A DNA stretch of 64,000 nucleotides from Thermoanaerobacter wiegelii Rt8.B1 (GCF_000147695.2 NC_015958.1:2100001-2164000), one strand, 5' to 3'. Shown: positions 35,814-46,664, counted from the first letter of the stretch. The notes: generated from the letters alone by a model not told the origin. Numbers and translations: made by a program.

Positions 35814-37172
35814 CTAATACAAAATTATAGGGCGGGCATTCAGAAAAATACCCACCCCAACTATTGACAAAGAGCCAAAAGAGATTACTTTATGCTTGGT
35901 AAAATCACTTATTTCTTCATTTTCGTTTACGTCATTTTTGCCTTTTATATACGCAGCAGGAATTTTAGCATTCTCATGAAAGTTCACTTTATACGCTTCC
36001 CCCACTTTTTTGCCCTCATAATAAAGTAGAAGCGGTGTATTATCCTTAAGCCACTCAGGGTCATATCTGACTTCTAAGTGCATATTTTTAAACTTTTCTT
36101 CTGTTTCATAAAGTATATTTTCCACTTTAAGTGTAGCATCCTTATTTACCTTACGATTTACTCTTATGAGAAAACATTCATTCAACATATCTATGTTACA
36201 CATATTTATTCTTGATACTTGTGACATGAAAAAATCTAAAGGACTCATGCCAATACTGCTATGTTCTTTTCTGTTGTAATCATCCTCCAGCCATTTAAAA
36301 AACATCATGTTGAGTTCATCTATACTCTTTACGGAGGTAGGATCTATTGTGCTTAAGAATCTCATTCTCACCGTATGAAAGAATCTTTCTATTTTTCCTT
36401 TTGAATGAGGTGAAAAAGGCTCAGCGTGAATAAGAGACGTGCCTAGTGAAGCACAGATATATTCCAATTGAGTGCTTCTATATATCTTTCCGTTGTCAGT
36501 GTAAAGCATTTTGGGTATCCCCCTTCTTAGCACCGCCTCTTTAAATGAGTCTCTTAAAGCTAAAAAATTCTGGGTATAGTAAAAGCGAGCATAGGTACAA
36601 AGCCTTGAAGCATCATCTATATATGCAATAAGGTACGTTTGTCTTTTTGTTTTACCTTCTTTAATATATGGCCCATACATGACATCAGTTTGCCACAGTT
36701 CATTGATGTATTCATGGGAAAACCTCTTTGTTTTACCCTCTTTTTCTTTATCTAGAGATTTTACAGGAATGTTTTTCAAAAACCTATAGAATGTCGAAAG
36801 GGATACTTTATCCGGTGATATTATTCCTTCTCCTATCAATGTCTCATAAAGAAGTTTGTTGGGCATTTCAGAATGTTCAAGCTTCTTTTGCTTTATTTTC
36901 TCTGAAAGTTCAAAGTCTATCTTTCTGTATTTGCCTCTGTCACTTCGATAACCCGGCTTTAACGCTTCTATACCACCTCTTAAATACTGATACAGCCACC
37001 CTCTAAGTGTCTTGGGAGTATATCTTCTCATTCCAAGATAAGGTATCTCAATAGGTTTATCGGAAAGAGCATCAAAATATTCTTTCTGATTTTTTACCTG
37101 TCCGTTTAACACCGGACTTATCAGTGAAAATCTCTTTAATGCTATAGCTTCTCTCGCTTTTTCATCAAGCAT
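35814..37172 (-). CDS. Mu/IS481-like transposase with rve integrase core
   Basis: 452 residues. N-terminal helix-turn-helix (TPKTLRGWLYQYLRGGIEAL), then the retroviral-type integrase core: ELWQTDVMYGPYI (first Asp), PKMLYTDNGKIYRS (second Asp) and PFSPHSKGKIERFFHTVR (Glu), and a Mu-transposase C-like beta-barrel after residue 320. The final 30 residues look atypical (hydrophobic, ending ARPIILY), so the C-terminus may be altered by rearrangement. Together with the DUF6431 gene upstream it forms an element; start ATG at 37172 lacks a clear strong ribosome site beyond GGGGGA. Confidence 0.8.
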   Translation of the reverse strand: MLDEKAREAIALKRFSLISPVLNGQVKNQKEYFDALSDKPIEIPYLGMRRYTPKTLRGWLYQYLRGGIEALKPGYRSDRGKYRKIDFELSEKIKQKKLEHSEMPNKLLYETLIGEGIISPDKVSLSTFYRFLKNIPVKSLDKEKEGKTKRFSHEYINELWQTDVMYGPYIKEGKTKRQTYLIAYIDDASRLCTYARFYYTQNFLALRDSFKEAVLRRGIPKMLYTDNGKIYRSTQLEYICASLGTSLIHAEPFSPHSKGKIERFFHTVRMRFLSTIDPTSVKSIDELNMMFFKWLEDDYNRKEHSSIGMSPLDFFMSQVSRINMCNIDMLNECFLIRVNRKVNKDATLKVENILYETEEKFKNMHLEVRYDPEWLKDNTPLLLYYEGKKVGEAYKVNFHENAKIPAAYIKGKNDVNENEEISDFTKHKVISFGSLSIVGVGIFLNARPIILY

Positions 37173-37296
37173 TTATATGTTCCCCCTTCACTTTTTTGAT
37201 TTCTTAATCGTAATTTTAGCTCATATCTGGGGGACATTAAAGGAAAAAGCTATGTTGCTAAGAAAAAATCAAAATTTTTATTTAAATCTTTCATGT

Positions 37297-37316
37297 TTAA
37301 TGCTAAAATTATGTGA
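37297..37316. repeat. Element repeat motif, internal copy
   Basis: TTAATGCTAAAATTATGTGA, 17 of 20 matching the motif at 37915-37934. It lies between the DUF6431 and transposase genes; candidate transposase-binding or regulatory site. Confidence 0.5.
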
Positions 37317-37890
37317 GAGGGGCCAGAAATGATTTTTGGCAATGGGCATAAAACTGTTGGGAAAAGAGTGGTACAATGTTTATTATGTCCAAAATCTCTC
37401 TGGCCCTCTCTCTTTGAGAACTAACCTCGAATAACTTTATGTAAGGGTCTATTTGCCTTAATCCATATATGATAAAACTTAAATTATTCATTATCCTTTT
37501 GGTGTAAAAATATATATGCTGTCTTGAAAATAGTATGGTAGGGAAGTTTCTTTTTAAGTCATTTATGAAAGAACTGAGAGTTTTTTCTCTTGTAAGTGTC
37601 TCTTTTAAAGACTTTACAATCATATTGAAAGAATACTGAAAATGAGGAATACAGAAATCAGGGAGGTAGGAAAGAGTCCTTTTGCACACAGGGCATATAT
37701 ACCTTCTTATGGCTATTTTTACACAGTTAGGTCCATCTAAATAGTAACGGTAGTAAAAACCGTGCTTTTTTAGTTTTACTCTGCACTTGCAGTCAGAATG
37801 AGGGCATCTGTCTGGTGGGTCAGGAAAATTGTAATCTTTACTTCTTTGCAAATATTCTTCAATGTTATCAACATGAAAAATTATTTGCAT
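37309..37890 (-). CDS. DUF6431 zinc-finger protein of transposable element
   Basis: 193 residues. The N-terminal part has a Cys-rich domain: CPHSDCKCRVKLKKHGFYYR and RRYICPVCKRTLSYLPDFCIPH, two zinc-binding Cys sets of the transposase-associated DUF6431 type. The rest is helical (FNMIVKSLKETLTREKTLSS). Proteins of this kind are found upstream of Mu/IS481-like transposases in clostridia, presumably as DNA-binding accessory. ATG 37890, GGAGATG upstream. The final residues may be affected by the overlap with the repeat at 37297. Confidence 0.7.
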   Translation of the reverse strand: MQIIFHVDNIEEYLQRSKDYNFPDPPDRCPHSDCKCRVKLKKHGFYYRYYLDGPNCVKIAIRRYICPVCKRTLSYLPDFCIPHFQYSFNMIVKSLKETLTREKTLSSFINDLKRNFPTILFSRQHIYFYTKRIMNNLSFIIYGLRQIDPYIKLFEVSSQRERAREILDIINIVPLFSQQFYAHCQKSFLAPLT

Positions 37891-37914
37891 AAAACAACAT
37901 CTCCAATTAAAAAA

Positions 37915-37964
37915 TTAATGCTAAAAGAATGTGATGAATTTTTTTCACATTCCTTTAGCATTAA
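37915..37964. repeat. Inverted pair of 20-nt motifs at element end
   Basis: TTAATGCTAAAAGAATGTGA (37915-37934) and its near-perfect inverse TCACATTCCTTTAGCATTAA (37945-37964). Together with 37297-37316 they form a three-copy set bracketing the DUF6431 gene, as expected for transposase-binding ends or a promoter-operator of the element. Confidence 0.65.
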
Positions 37965-38020
37965 TTTTATCACAAGATTATTTAATCTGAAAAATTTTAT
38001 CGGTTTTGGGCTGAATTAAT

Positions 38021-38575
38021 TTGAGAAATGACACTTATGAATTGTCTTCTACCTTTGGCTTTATGTTTATAGTTTTAGTTGCATTATGGTTAAGAACTCA
38101 CAACGTGAGAAACTCAATCAAAATACGATTAGACAATGGTGCAGAGTTTTGTGGAGGTAGTCAAAAAAAGCTTGAGGAGTGGAATAGTATGTTATACTAT
38201 CTTGGAGTAGAACTTAATCCCATTCCTCCTAGGGCAAAGCATCTAATGGGCATAATTGAAAATTCCCACAGAGCAGATGACGAATATTTTTTGATAATTC
38301 ATGCAGAAAGATGTAAAACAAAAGAAGAATTTATGGTAAGAGCTCAAAAGTGGCAAGATACATGGAACTTTTTTAGACCTCACAATGGGAAGGGAATGAA
38401 TGGGAGGACTCCTTTTGAAAAGTTTAAGGATTCCAAAGTGCTGGTTTCCTCCCATGTTTTCCTATTCCCCACCTTATTGCTTGAAGAAATTCTAAGAAAA
38501 GTAAATACCTTCTATACCCTCCTACGGAATAAATTAGGTAGTAAATATGTCTTCACCACGTACCGGATTTTTTGG
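38021..38575 (+). pseudogene. Integrase-type (rve) transposase, C-terminal fragment
   Basis: Frame covers the second half of an rve transposase: RNSIKIRLDNGAEFCGGSQ (second Asp), PPRAKHLMGIIENSHRADDE (catalytic Glu in IENSHRADDE), WQDTWNFFRPHNGKGMNGRT (terminal motif). The first catalytic Asp and the DNA-binding N-terminus are missing, cut by the DUF6431 element upstream. The tail after about 38575 is random. Confidence 0.75.
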
Positions 38576-41079
38576 TTAATTTTTGAAATACATTGCATAC
38601 ATAAACTCTTCTTGAAATGATGGCATACTTGATAATTCTATATACTTTATCATCTTTTTAATTTCTTCTGTCTTTTTTAGTTCATCCTCCGATAGTAAAG
38701 CCATCACTGCTCCTGTCCCTGCTGCATTTCCTATTTGTTCTACTCTGTCTTTTAGTTCTTTTGGTATTAACCCAATTGTAGCAGCACTTTCTACACTTAT
38801 ATAGTTACCAAATCCACCTGCAAAATACATTTTTTTGATGTCTTTCGCCTTTATCCCCATTTCTTTTATTAGTACCTTTATCCCCGCATATATTGCTCCT
38901 TTTGCTAGTTGTATTTGCCTTATATCTTTTTGTGTTAAATATATTCCATTTTCTTCATCAAGTTGAAAAGCTTTTTCGTCTTTGTATTCTTTTATTTTTT
39001 TATTTTTTCTATGATATCCAGTGGTATATCTTTATTCGCAATTTCTTCTCTTGAAAGTATTCTTCCTGTCATATCTACTATTCCTAGTTTTACAAGCTCA
39101 GCTATAGCGTCTACTACTCCTGAACCACAAATTCCTTTTGGCTCTGCATTCCCTATTGTTGTGTAGATGGGTCTTTTACTTAACTCTACATGATCAATTG
39201 CTCCCACAACTCCACCTATCCCAAATGTGATTCCTGCTCCTTCAAATGCTGGACCTGCAGCAGTTGAACAAGCAACAAGCTTTTCTCTATTTCCTAGAAC
39301 TATTTCTCCATTTGTCCCTATATCAACAAGCAGGCTTATTTCTTCTTTTTCATACATGCGGCTTGCTAATACAGCAGCAATTGTGTCTGCTCCTACATAG
39401 GAAGCTACCATTGGCAGTGTTATTATATACCCTTCTGGATTTATATTTATATTAAGCTCTCTTGCTTTTATCTCCATTTTGGAGGTAAAAGCAGGTATAA
39501 AAGGTGCATTTGCAATGTTTTTTGCAGGTACATTTAAAACAAAATGGATCATTGTAGTGTTTCCTACTAATATGACTTCATATATTCTTTGCCTACTTAT
39601 TTTATTTCTTTTGCAAAAGTTATTAATTATGTTGTTCATTTCTTCAATTATTTTCTCGTGCATTTTCTGAAGTCCATCTTCTTCTGTGATTGTGTAATCT
39701 ATTCTTGATATGATATCTGCCCCAAAGGTTTTTTGAGGGTTCAATGTGGAAATTACATCAATTTTTTCTCCAGTTTGTATGTTGTAAAGATACGCAGCAA
39801 TTGTTGTTGTACCTATGTCAATAGCTATGCCATATGTTTGGTTAAAACTTTCCAAGTTTTCTAACGAGATTATTTCATTATTTCGTATTACTGAGACAAT
39901 TTGATAATTATGTTTTTCTAAAATATCTGGCAATTTATTGAGGATTTTAAAAGGAATTTTTGTTTCTTTACCTAAAATATCAGTAATTCTTTCATAGTCC
40001 CCTCTTTGGTCTTCTAATGAAGGTTTGGAAAGGTCTAGAAATTTTTTCATTACTCTTGGCTTAAGTGATTTAAGTGATATTCCTTTGTTATCTGTCAGTA
40101 TTACTGCTTCCCCTTTTGTATCTGGTATGGTTATATTTAAATTTCTGTCCACATTTAAAAAGCAAGCAAGTCTTATATTTGATTTTATTTCTTCTTCTGT
40201 GAGAAACTTTTTTTCTACTTCGTTTATATCTGCATCCGAATCTACTATTATTTTGCATTTACCACATATATGATGTCCTCCACAATCGCTTGGAATGTTT
40301 ATGCTATTCTTAATTAGCGCTCTAAAAAGGTTTTCTCCTTTTTCAGCAAGTATTGTTTTCCTTTGTCCCATGTATTCTACATTTAATACATGCTTCGTCT
40401 TTTTTGATGTGTGTCGATAAATGCAGTTTACAAGGTCGCAATCTTCACACTCGTGGTCAATTAGTGATGTTTTAATATTCTTACCTATTCCATATATCAT
40501 AGAAGTTGATTTTGTAGGAGTCATCATGTAGTTTTCATTTAGAGATACCCCTATTGTTGAAGCATCAAGATTCTTAAAAATTATTCGCTGGTCTTTTATA
40601 TCCCATCTGCTATCCCCTGGACATAATCTATGTGTAATGCCAAGACCTTGCTTTGACACATCTTTCATCAGGTCTTGCCAAAACTTTTTGCTTAAATAGT
40701 CTAATGCAGCTACTCCAATAGACTCATATATCATGCCTTTCATGTAATCACCATTGTTAAAATAATAGGAAATTTTATCGTCTATTTCTTTGCCTAATGT
40801 CATAATTGCCATTATTATGTAGTCAGCGTCTTTTATATTCTTTACAGTATATTCATCTTTAAAAATACTTCCATCAGGTAAAATAATTTGTTTTTTGCTT
40901 TCATCATACTGTATTTTAAATTCGTCATAGCAGATTTTAGCATCTATTATTTGAGAAGATTCTTTAATAGCAATGTCTATTTCCTTTGAAATATCCTCTG
41001 GAACTTTTTTGTCTTTGTATCCAAGGTATTTTATTACAGATTCTTTATCAATTTCTATAGGATAGGCTTTTACTTTCAT
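38576..41079 (-). pseudogene. RamA-like corrinoid-protein reductive activase, copy 1, frameshifted
   Basis: ATP-dependent activase that re-reduces Co(II) corrinoid proteins. The two frames (41079-38992 and about 38990-38576) form an 830-residue protein. An N-terminal domain of about 230 residues resembles the MetH activation fold (IIMAIMTLGKEIDDKISYYF, GMIYESIGVAALDYL). A 2Fe-2S domain follows (CGGHHICGKCKI). Then an ASKHA ATPase domain (GIAIDIGTTTIAAYLYN, GADIISRIDYT, LVGNTTMIHFVL, LLVDIGTNGEIVLG, GICGSGVVDAIAEL, and in the last part YFAGGFGNYI). The break is at a run of seven A on the coding strand near 39000. Ends adjacent to a transposase remnant. Confidence 0.85.
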
Positions 41080-41133
41080 TTTTATCTTCCTTTTCGCATA
41101 TCATTTTTGTTATTGACATTAAGGCATTTAAAC

Positions 41134-42060
41134 TTATATTCTCCCTCTCGCTACATCAAACATTAATTGTATGTTTTCAAGATCTGCATCTCCTGGTATG
41201 TCACAGCCTGATGAGAGTACAAAGTGTTTTTTGTCTTTCATATCCTCTATTAACCGCCTTATTTCTTTTTCTACTTGTTCTCTTTTGCCATAGGCTACTG
41301 TTGAAACTGGGTTTAGGTTTCCTATTATAAGTACCCCATCTGGTATTTGAAATTTTACATCTCTTAGGCTTACATCGGAATCAAGGCTTAATCCATCACA
41401 TCCTGTTTTGACCATACTCGGTATTAGATGAGTGGTATTACCGCATATGTGTAGTATAGTAGGGTAATTCCAATATTTTTTTAACTGCTTTACATAGTTA
41501 CCTGAAAATTCTTCAAACATCGCAGGAGATAATACTGTAGCTGTTGGTTCTAATATGCACAAGGCATCAGCTCCTGCTTCTATTAGGGCATCTCCATACC
41601 TTTTTATGACTTCTACTGCAAAGTTTAATTCTTCGTGTACAAATTCAACTTCCATCATAGAATTTATAACGGTGTTCTCTGCTCCTGTCATCAGTCCTAC
41701 AAGTGTATATGGCCCTATCACATATGCTATTTTAGGTACATCAGGAAATTCTTTTGCCATCTTTTTTGTTACCTCTACGAATAAAGGCATTCTACCATCT
41801 TTTAAAGGGTTAGGGATTTTTAATTTTCTTAATTCCTCTATATTTGTTATTGGATGTTCTGAAACTGTATAGGATTCGTTTTCAGGCTTGTTTATTTTTA
41901 ACCCTAAGGCTTCTGCTTCAACAGAAAGGTCCATCATATATAAAACCGCATCGGGATTAAACTTCTCTTTTAATGCTTTTATAGTTTTAAATTGTGTTTG
42001 TGCATCTTCTAAGTTTTGTTTTATTGTTGTGTTTGTCAACTGAATACCTGGAAAACCCAT
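41134..42060 (-). CDS. URO-D family corrinoid methyltransferase (MtaA/MtbA-like)
   Basis: TIM-barrel methyltransferase, 308 residues from the first ATG. It moves a methyl group between a corrinoid protein and a thiol or other acceptor. Zinc ligands are recognisable: YPTILHICGNTTHLI (His-x-Cys) and FVLSSGCDIPG (Cys). Homology extends upstream of the ATG: the frame remains open for 18 codons to an ATA at 42112-42114 directly after AGGAGGGG, and reads DLLNALFKENKLPVVPLMGF, the family N-terminus. So the native start seems to be an ATA (possibly a mutated ATG). Fourth gene in the cluster activase-regulator-corrinoid protein-methyltransferase-activase. Confidence 0.85.
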   Translation of the reverse strand: MGFPGIQLTNTTIKQNLEDAQTQFKTIKALKEKFNPDAVLYMMDLSVEAEALGLKINKPENESYTVSEHPITNIEELRKLKIPNPLKDGRMPLFVEVTKKMAKEFPDVPKIAYVIGPYTLVGLMTGAENTVINSMMEVEFVHEELNFAVEVIKRYGDALIEAGADALCILEPTATVLSPAMFEEFSGNYVKQLKKYWNYPTILHICGNTTHLIPSMVKTGCDGLSLDSDVSLRDVKFQIPDGVLIIGNLNPVSTVAYGKREQVEKEIRRLIEDMKDKKHFVLSSGCDIPGDADLENIQLMFDVARGRI

Positions 42061-42200
42061 TAAAGGTACTACTGGTAGTTTGTTTTCTTTGAATAAGGCA
42101 TTAAGAAGGTCTATTTTTAACCCCTCCTATTTCATTTTTGTTTTATTTGAACATATTTTACAAAAGATACCATGTTTGGTATTCTTCTGCGTAACTTTTG

Positions 42201-42836
42201 CTATGCTACAACATATGTTTTTGCTAGTTCTGCGGCTTCTGCCGCATCCTTCGCATAACCATCTGCTCCTATTTCTTTTGCAAAATTTGCTGTTACAGGT
42301 GCACCTCCTACCATCACTTTAACTTTATCTCTTAAACCCGCATTTTTAAGCGCTTCAATTACATTTTTCATTTGTATCATCGTTGTCGTGAGTAAAGCTG
42401 ACATTGCAACAATATTAGGATTATACTCATTGACTGCTTCTATAAATTTCTCGGCAGATACATCTACTCCTAGGTCAATTACCTCAAAGCCTGCTCCCTG
42501 CATCATCATTTTTACTAGGTTCTTACCTATATCGTGTAGGTCACCTTGAACTGTACCTATCACCACTTTGCCAATAGGTTCTACACCAGATGCAGTAAGA
42601 AGTGGCTTTAACACGTCCATGCCTGCCTGCATAGCCCTCGCTGCAATCAATACCTCTGGTACATAAATCTCGTTGTTTTTAAATTTAACACCTACAATAC
42701 TCATTCCCTCAATAAGTCCATTATTCAAAATATCATTGGGCCTTATGCCATCATCCAAAGCTTTTTGAACCAACTCTTTAACTTTTTTAGCATTTCCTAC
42801 CTGTAATGCTTCTGAAATTTCCTTCAAAATTTCCAT
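42201..42836 (-). CDS. Corrinoid (B12-binding) protein, MtaC/MtbC type
   Basis: 211 residues. Residues 1-85 form the four-helix cap (KEISEALQVGNAKKVKELVQ, DILNNGLIEGMSIVGVKF, VPEVLIAARAMQAGMDVL), then the Rossmann-like B12 domain with DLHDIG at 99-104 providing cobalt-ligand His101, SALLTTTMIQMK and VGGAPVTANFAKEIGADGYA. Carries the methyl group between methyltransferases. ATG 42836 with GAGGAGG. A 42114 methyltransferase and two activases flank it. Confidence 0.92.
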   Translation of the reverse strand: MEILKEISEALQVGNAKKVKELVQKALDDGIRPNDILNNGLIEGMSIVGVKFKNNEIYVPEVLIAARAMQAGMDVLKPLLTASGVEPIGKVVIGTVQGDLHDIGKNLVKMMMQGAGFEVIDLGVDVSAEKFIEAVNEYNPNIVAMSALLTTTMIQMKNVIEALKNAGLRDKVKVMVGGAPVTANFAKEIGADGYAKDAAEAAELAKTYVVA

Positions 42837-42867
42837 AAAGCAAATCCTCCTCACTAAATTTAGTTTT

Positions 42868-44106
42868 TTATATATTGCCCCAGCTCATTTTTCTAAATTG
42901 ACCTGGGGATATTCCCTCATACTTTTTGAATACTCTAGTAAAATAACTCTGATCTTGAAATCCTACCATTAGTGCCACGTCGAGAATATTTAGATCCAAT
43001 CGCATCAGGTATTTCTTACTTTCTTCTACCCTTAATTTATTGAGGTAATCTGTATAGCTCATTCCCACCTCCTCTTTAAACAACTTTGAAAAATAATTAG
43101 GACTTAAATACACATACCTAGCAACCTCTTCAAGGGTCAGGCCTTTTTTATAATTCTTTTTTATATAATCAATAGCTTTATAAATTATTGTATTTTTAGA
43201 CTGGCCGATATTATATATACTCTCTGTAAACTTATCCAGGACTTTTACAAGCCAGTAGCACAGTTCATCAACATCAGATATGGCACCAACATCTTGAAAA
43301 TATTTTAAATTAAGGTCAAAAATCATTTCAAGGTCGGCACCACCTTCTACTGCTGCTCTTGACAGAATCACAACTAACTCCAAAGCCCTGGCTTTCATGT
43401 ATTCAAAATTGCCACCACTTTTAAAAAATATATGACCTAGCAGTTCATTTAACAAGGCCTTCGCCGCAATCTTTTCACCTGATTTTACTAGTCTTACCAG
43501 TTGCCTTTCTTTTTCAAAGGGATAATAGAAAAATGTGTTTTCATACTTTATCTCCTGTATCTCTTCGGCAATTCTGGCCTGCGACTCATAAAATTCTCTT
43601 TTGGCTTTTAACTGAAACATCTCTTCAGAACTTATGTGTTCTGACACCATAAGCAAAAGTTCTGATAGATAGCGAATGCGTTCTGGTATAAATACAGGTA
43701 TGCTTTTAAGAAATTGCTTTAATAAATCAAGCTGCTGACTATTTAAACCATATTTTTTTGCCATATCATCCAACATGATGTCATCAGGTTGAATCATCAA
43801 TACAGGTCCTGCCACTAAAATGGCAACCATCACCTTATTAATCACTACAGGCGCAGACCAATGTACAAGACCACCAAAGCAAGAAAATATATACGATTCT
43901 CCAAAGCTTTCGGCTCTATAACCTGACTCAATTTGGAGTTTTCTACAATAATTATCACCTACCAATTTCTTGAAATAACGGCAGAATTCATAGTTGTAAC
44001 TAGTTTGGTACAACACATCTCCCACAGGATTTATCGCGTATACGTCTATGCCAGTGGAATTTTTGTACGCATCCATACTCTTCTGCAGCACTTCCTTAGA
44101 TATCAT
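42868..44106 (-). CDS. PocR-AraC transcriptional regulator
   Basis: About 412 residues. The N-terminal 170 residues match the PocR sensory domain: INPVGDVLYQTSYNYEFCRYF with Cys and YCRKLQIESGYRAES, FSCFGGLVHWSAPVV, and VAGPVLMIQ. The C-terminal 100 residues are an AraC-type double HTH (LTLEEVARYVYLSPNYFSKLFK; ILDVALMVGFQDQSYFTRVF). PocR domains sense small molecules such as 1,3-propanediol and occur with corrinoid pathways. Start ATG 44106 follows AGGGG; TTG at 44115 would leave no spacing. Four bases from the stop of activase copy 2. Confidence 0.85.
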   Translation of the reverse strand: MISKEVLQKSMDAYKNSTGIDVYAINPVGDVLYQTSYNYEFCRYFKKLVGDNYCRKLQIESGYRAESFGESYIFSCFGGLVHWSAPVVINKVMVAILVAGPVLMIQPDDIMLDDMAKKYGLNSQQLDLLKQFLKSIPVFIPERIRYLSELLLMVSEHISSEEMFQLKAKREFYESQARIAEEIQEIKYENTFFYYPFEKERQLVRLVKSGEKIAAKALLNELLGHIFFKSGGNFEYMKARALELVVILSRAAVEGGADLEMIFDLNLKYFQDVGAISDVDELCYWLVKVLDKFTESIYNIGQSKNTIIYKAIDYIKKNYKKGLTLEEVARYVYLSPNYFSKLFKEEVGMSYTDYLNKLRVEESKKYLMRLDLNILDVALMVGFQDQSYFTRVFKKYEGISPGQFRKMSWGNI

Positions 44107-44118
44107 AGGAAACAACCC

Positions 44119-46616
44119 CTAAAAATACATTGCATTCATAAATTCTATTTGAAATTCTGGTATAGCAAAAAGTTCTATATATTTTACTTTATTCTTTATT
44201 TCTAATGCTAATTTTAAATAATCATTTGAAAGCAGAGCCATCTTAGCTCCTACTCCTGCTGCATTTCCTATTTGTATAATCCTATCTTTTAAAATCTTGG
44301 GAATAAGTCCAATATTTATAGCACTTTCTATTCTTATGTAGTTACCAAAACCTCCTGCAAAATAAACTTTCTGTATGTCTTCTGCTTCTATACCTAACTC
44401 ATTTATTAGTATGTTTATGCCAGCTGCTATAGCTCCCTTTGCTAACTGAAATTCCCTTATATCTTTCTGAGTTAATACAATTCCCGTTGAATCATCAAGT
44501 ACAAATGCAACCTGTCCGTTATATTCCACTAACCTTTTTAAAAGTCTGGGTTCCAATAAGTCTTCCAGTTCTTCAGCTTTGTGCATTTTTCCTGCCTCAT
44601 CAACTATACCTTTTTTAATAAGCTCAGAAACGGTATCTACGATACCCGAGCCGCAAATCCCTATAGGAGGTCTTTTGTCACCTATGGTTTTATAAATACT
44701 ATCGCTGTTAAGATCTACATAACTTATAGCGCCAGCTACACCAACTGTCCCAAAAGTTATTTCAGCACCTTCAAAAGCAGGACCTGCAGCTGCAGAACAG
44801 GATACCATCTTATCTTTATTACCGAGTACTATTTCGCCGTTTGTACCAATATCTCCTAGTAAACTCATCTCTTTACTCTCATACATGCCACTAGCGATAA
44901 TCGCTGCAATGGTATCTGCTCCTACGTATCCAGATACCATAGGCAGCATTACTATATAACCGTTAGGATTTATATTTATACCTATTTCACTCGCTTTAAA
45001 TTCCAATTCTTTAGTATATGCAGGTATGTAAGGAGCATTGGCGATATTGACACAAGGTATCCCTGCAAATATATGCATCATGGTGGTATTACCTACTACT
45101 ACAATTTCATATATGTCATTGCTGTTTATGCCATTCTTTTGGTAAAAATAAGCTAGGATATTGTTAACTTCATCTATTATTGAATTGTGAAGGTCCTCTA
45201 ACCCTTTTGGGTTTGTAATAGTGTAGTTTATCCTTGTTATCACATCGGCTCCATAAGGCTTTTGAGGATTGAGGTTTGAATAAACATCAAGTTGTTTTCC
45301 TGTATTTAAATCTATGAGATATGCAACAATTGTCGTCGTGCCTATGTCCATCGCTATACCATAAAGACTTTTGTTGTTTGGAGATACTACGTCTAAAAGT
45401 TCTCCATTTCTTATTACAACATTTATGTTAAATTCGTTTTGTCTTAAAACATTAGGTAACTTTCGTATAACATTGGGAACTGATTTTATTCTTCCAATAT
45501 TATATTCCAATCGCTTGAGGTCATCCCTTTGATCATCTAATTCTGGTCTTTTCATTATAACATTTATTTTTTTCACTCTAAGCTTTAACTCTATTTCTTT
45601 TTCATCACCTACTGATAATATTTTCGCATCTTTGTTTACTTCTGGTACTATAACTTCCATATCTTGATCAATAAAAATAGTGCACGCTAATCTATAGCCT
45701 TTTTGGGTATCTTGTAGAGATATAAATTTCTTTTCTGCTGGAGTTAATTGATTAAATTGTTTCACAGGGTGCATTATAACCCTGCATTCTCCACATGTTC
45801 CATGCCCACCACAAGAACTCTGTACGGGTATTTTGTTTTCCATAAGCAAGTCCCATAAGCGTTTACCTCTCTACTTCTACCGTTAGCTTGTTATTTCCAT
45901 TAATTATATCTACTTTATACCTTTCTTTTAATCTTGGTGTAATTCTAAAAGAACAATCCTTTATTTCGCAGTCTGCACAGTCATGATCCACAACAGCTAT
46001 AGGTATGTTTTTACCCATTCCATAAACCACAGATATAGATTTAATAGGCTTCATCATAAAGTTTTCCGATAATTCTACACCTATAGAACTACCATCAAGG
46101 ATGCTAAATATCATTTTTTGAGCCTTTAAATCCCAATCCTTATTACCCGGGCTTAATCCCCGTGTTATACCAACGCCTTCATTTTTCGCTTTATTCACTA
46201 GGTCAAGCCAGAATTTTCTCATAAGGTTGATCAATGCCGCGGTACCTATGGCATCATAAATCATTCCTTTTAAGTAATGTCCTTGGCTAAAATATTTATC
46301 ACACATTTCATCAATGCCTGGGCCTATAGTAGCTATAGCTATAACCATGGAATCAGCTTCTTTTATATTTTTTTATGAGATAGTCACTTTTAAATTGATA
46401 CTTGCCGTCAATTAAAACAACTTTTTCTTGTTCATTTACTTCAAAAGGCAATCTTTCATAAACCACCATAGGTTTTATAAGCGACATGGAATGAGATATA
46501 GTTTCATCCACTTCATTTAATATATCCTGTGGTATATTGTTAAGTTCATTATATCCTAAGTTTTTGAAAACAATATTTTTATCTATAAACACCTCTCTAT
46601 TTTTTTCAATTGGCAT
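44119..46616 (-). pseudogene. RamA-like activase, copy 2, two frameshifts
   Basis: Same architecture as copy 1: N-terminal activation-like domain (46616 inward, MPIEKNREVFIDKN), 2Fe-2S motif SCGGHGTCGECRV and ASKHA domain (IAMDIGTTTIVAYLID, GADVITRINYT, VVGNTTMMHIFA, GDIGTNGEIVLG, GSGIVDTVSEL, YFAGGFGNYI). Frame changes at a run of seven A on the coding strand near 46366 and by one missing base near 45852 (VEVERG, then KRLWDLL). ATG 46616 follows AAGGGGA. The sequence between is well conserved. Paralogue of 38576-41079, first gene of this cluster. Confidence 0.83.
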
Positions 46617-46664
46617 ACGAAACTTCCCCTTTTTTATACTATAGTACCACGCAGGAATATACAT

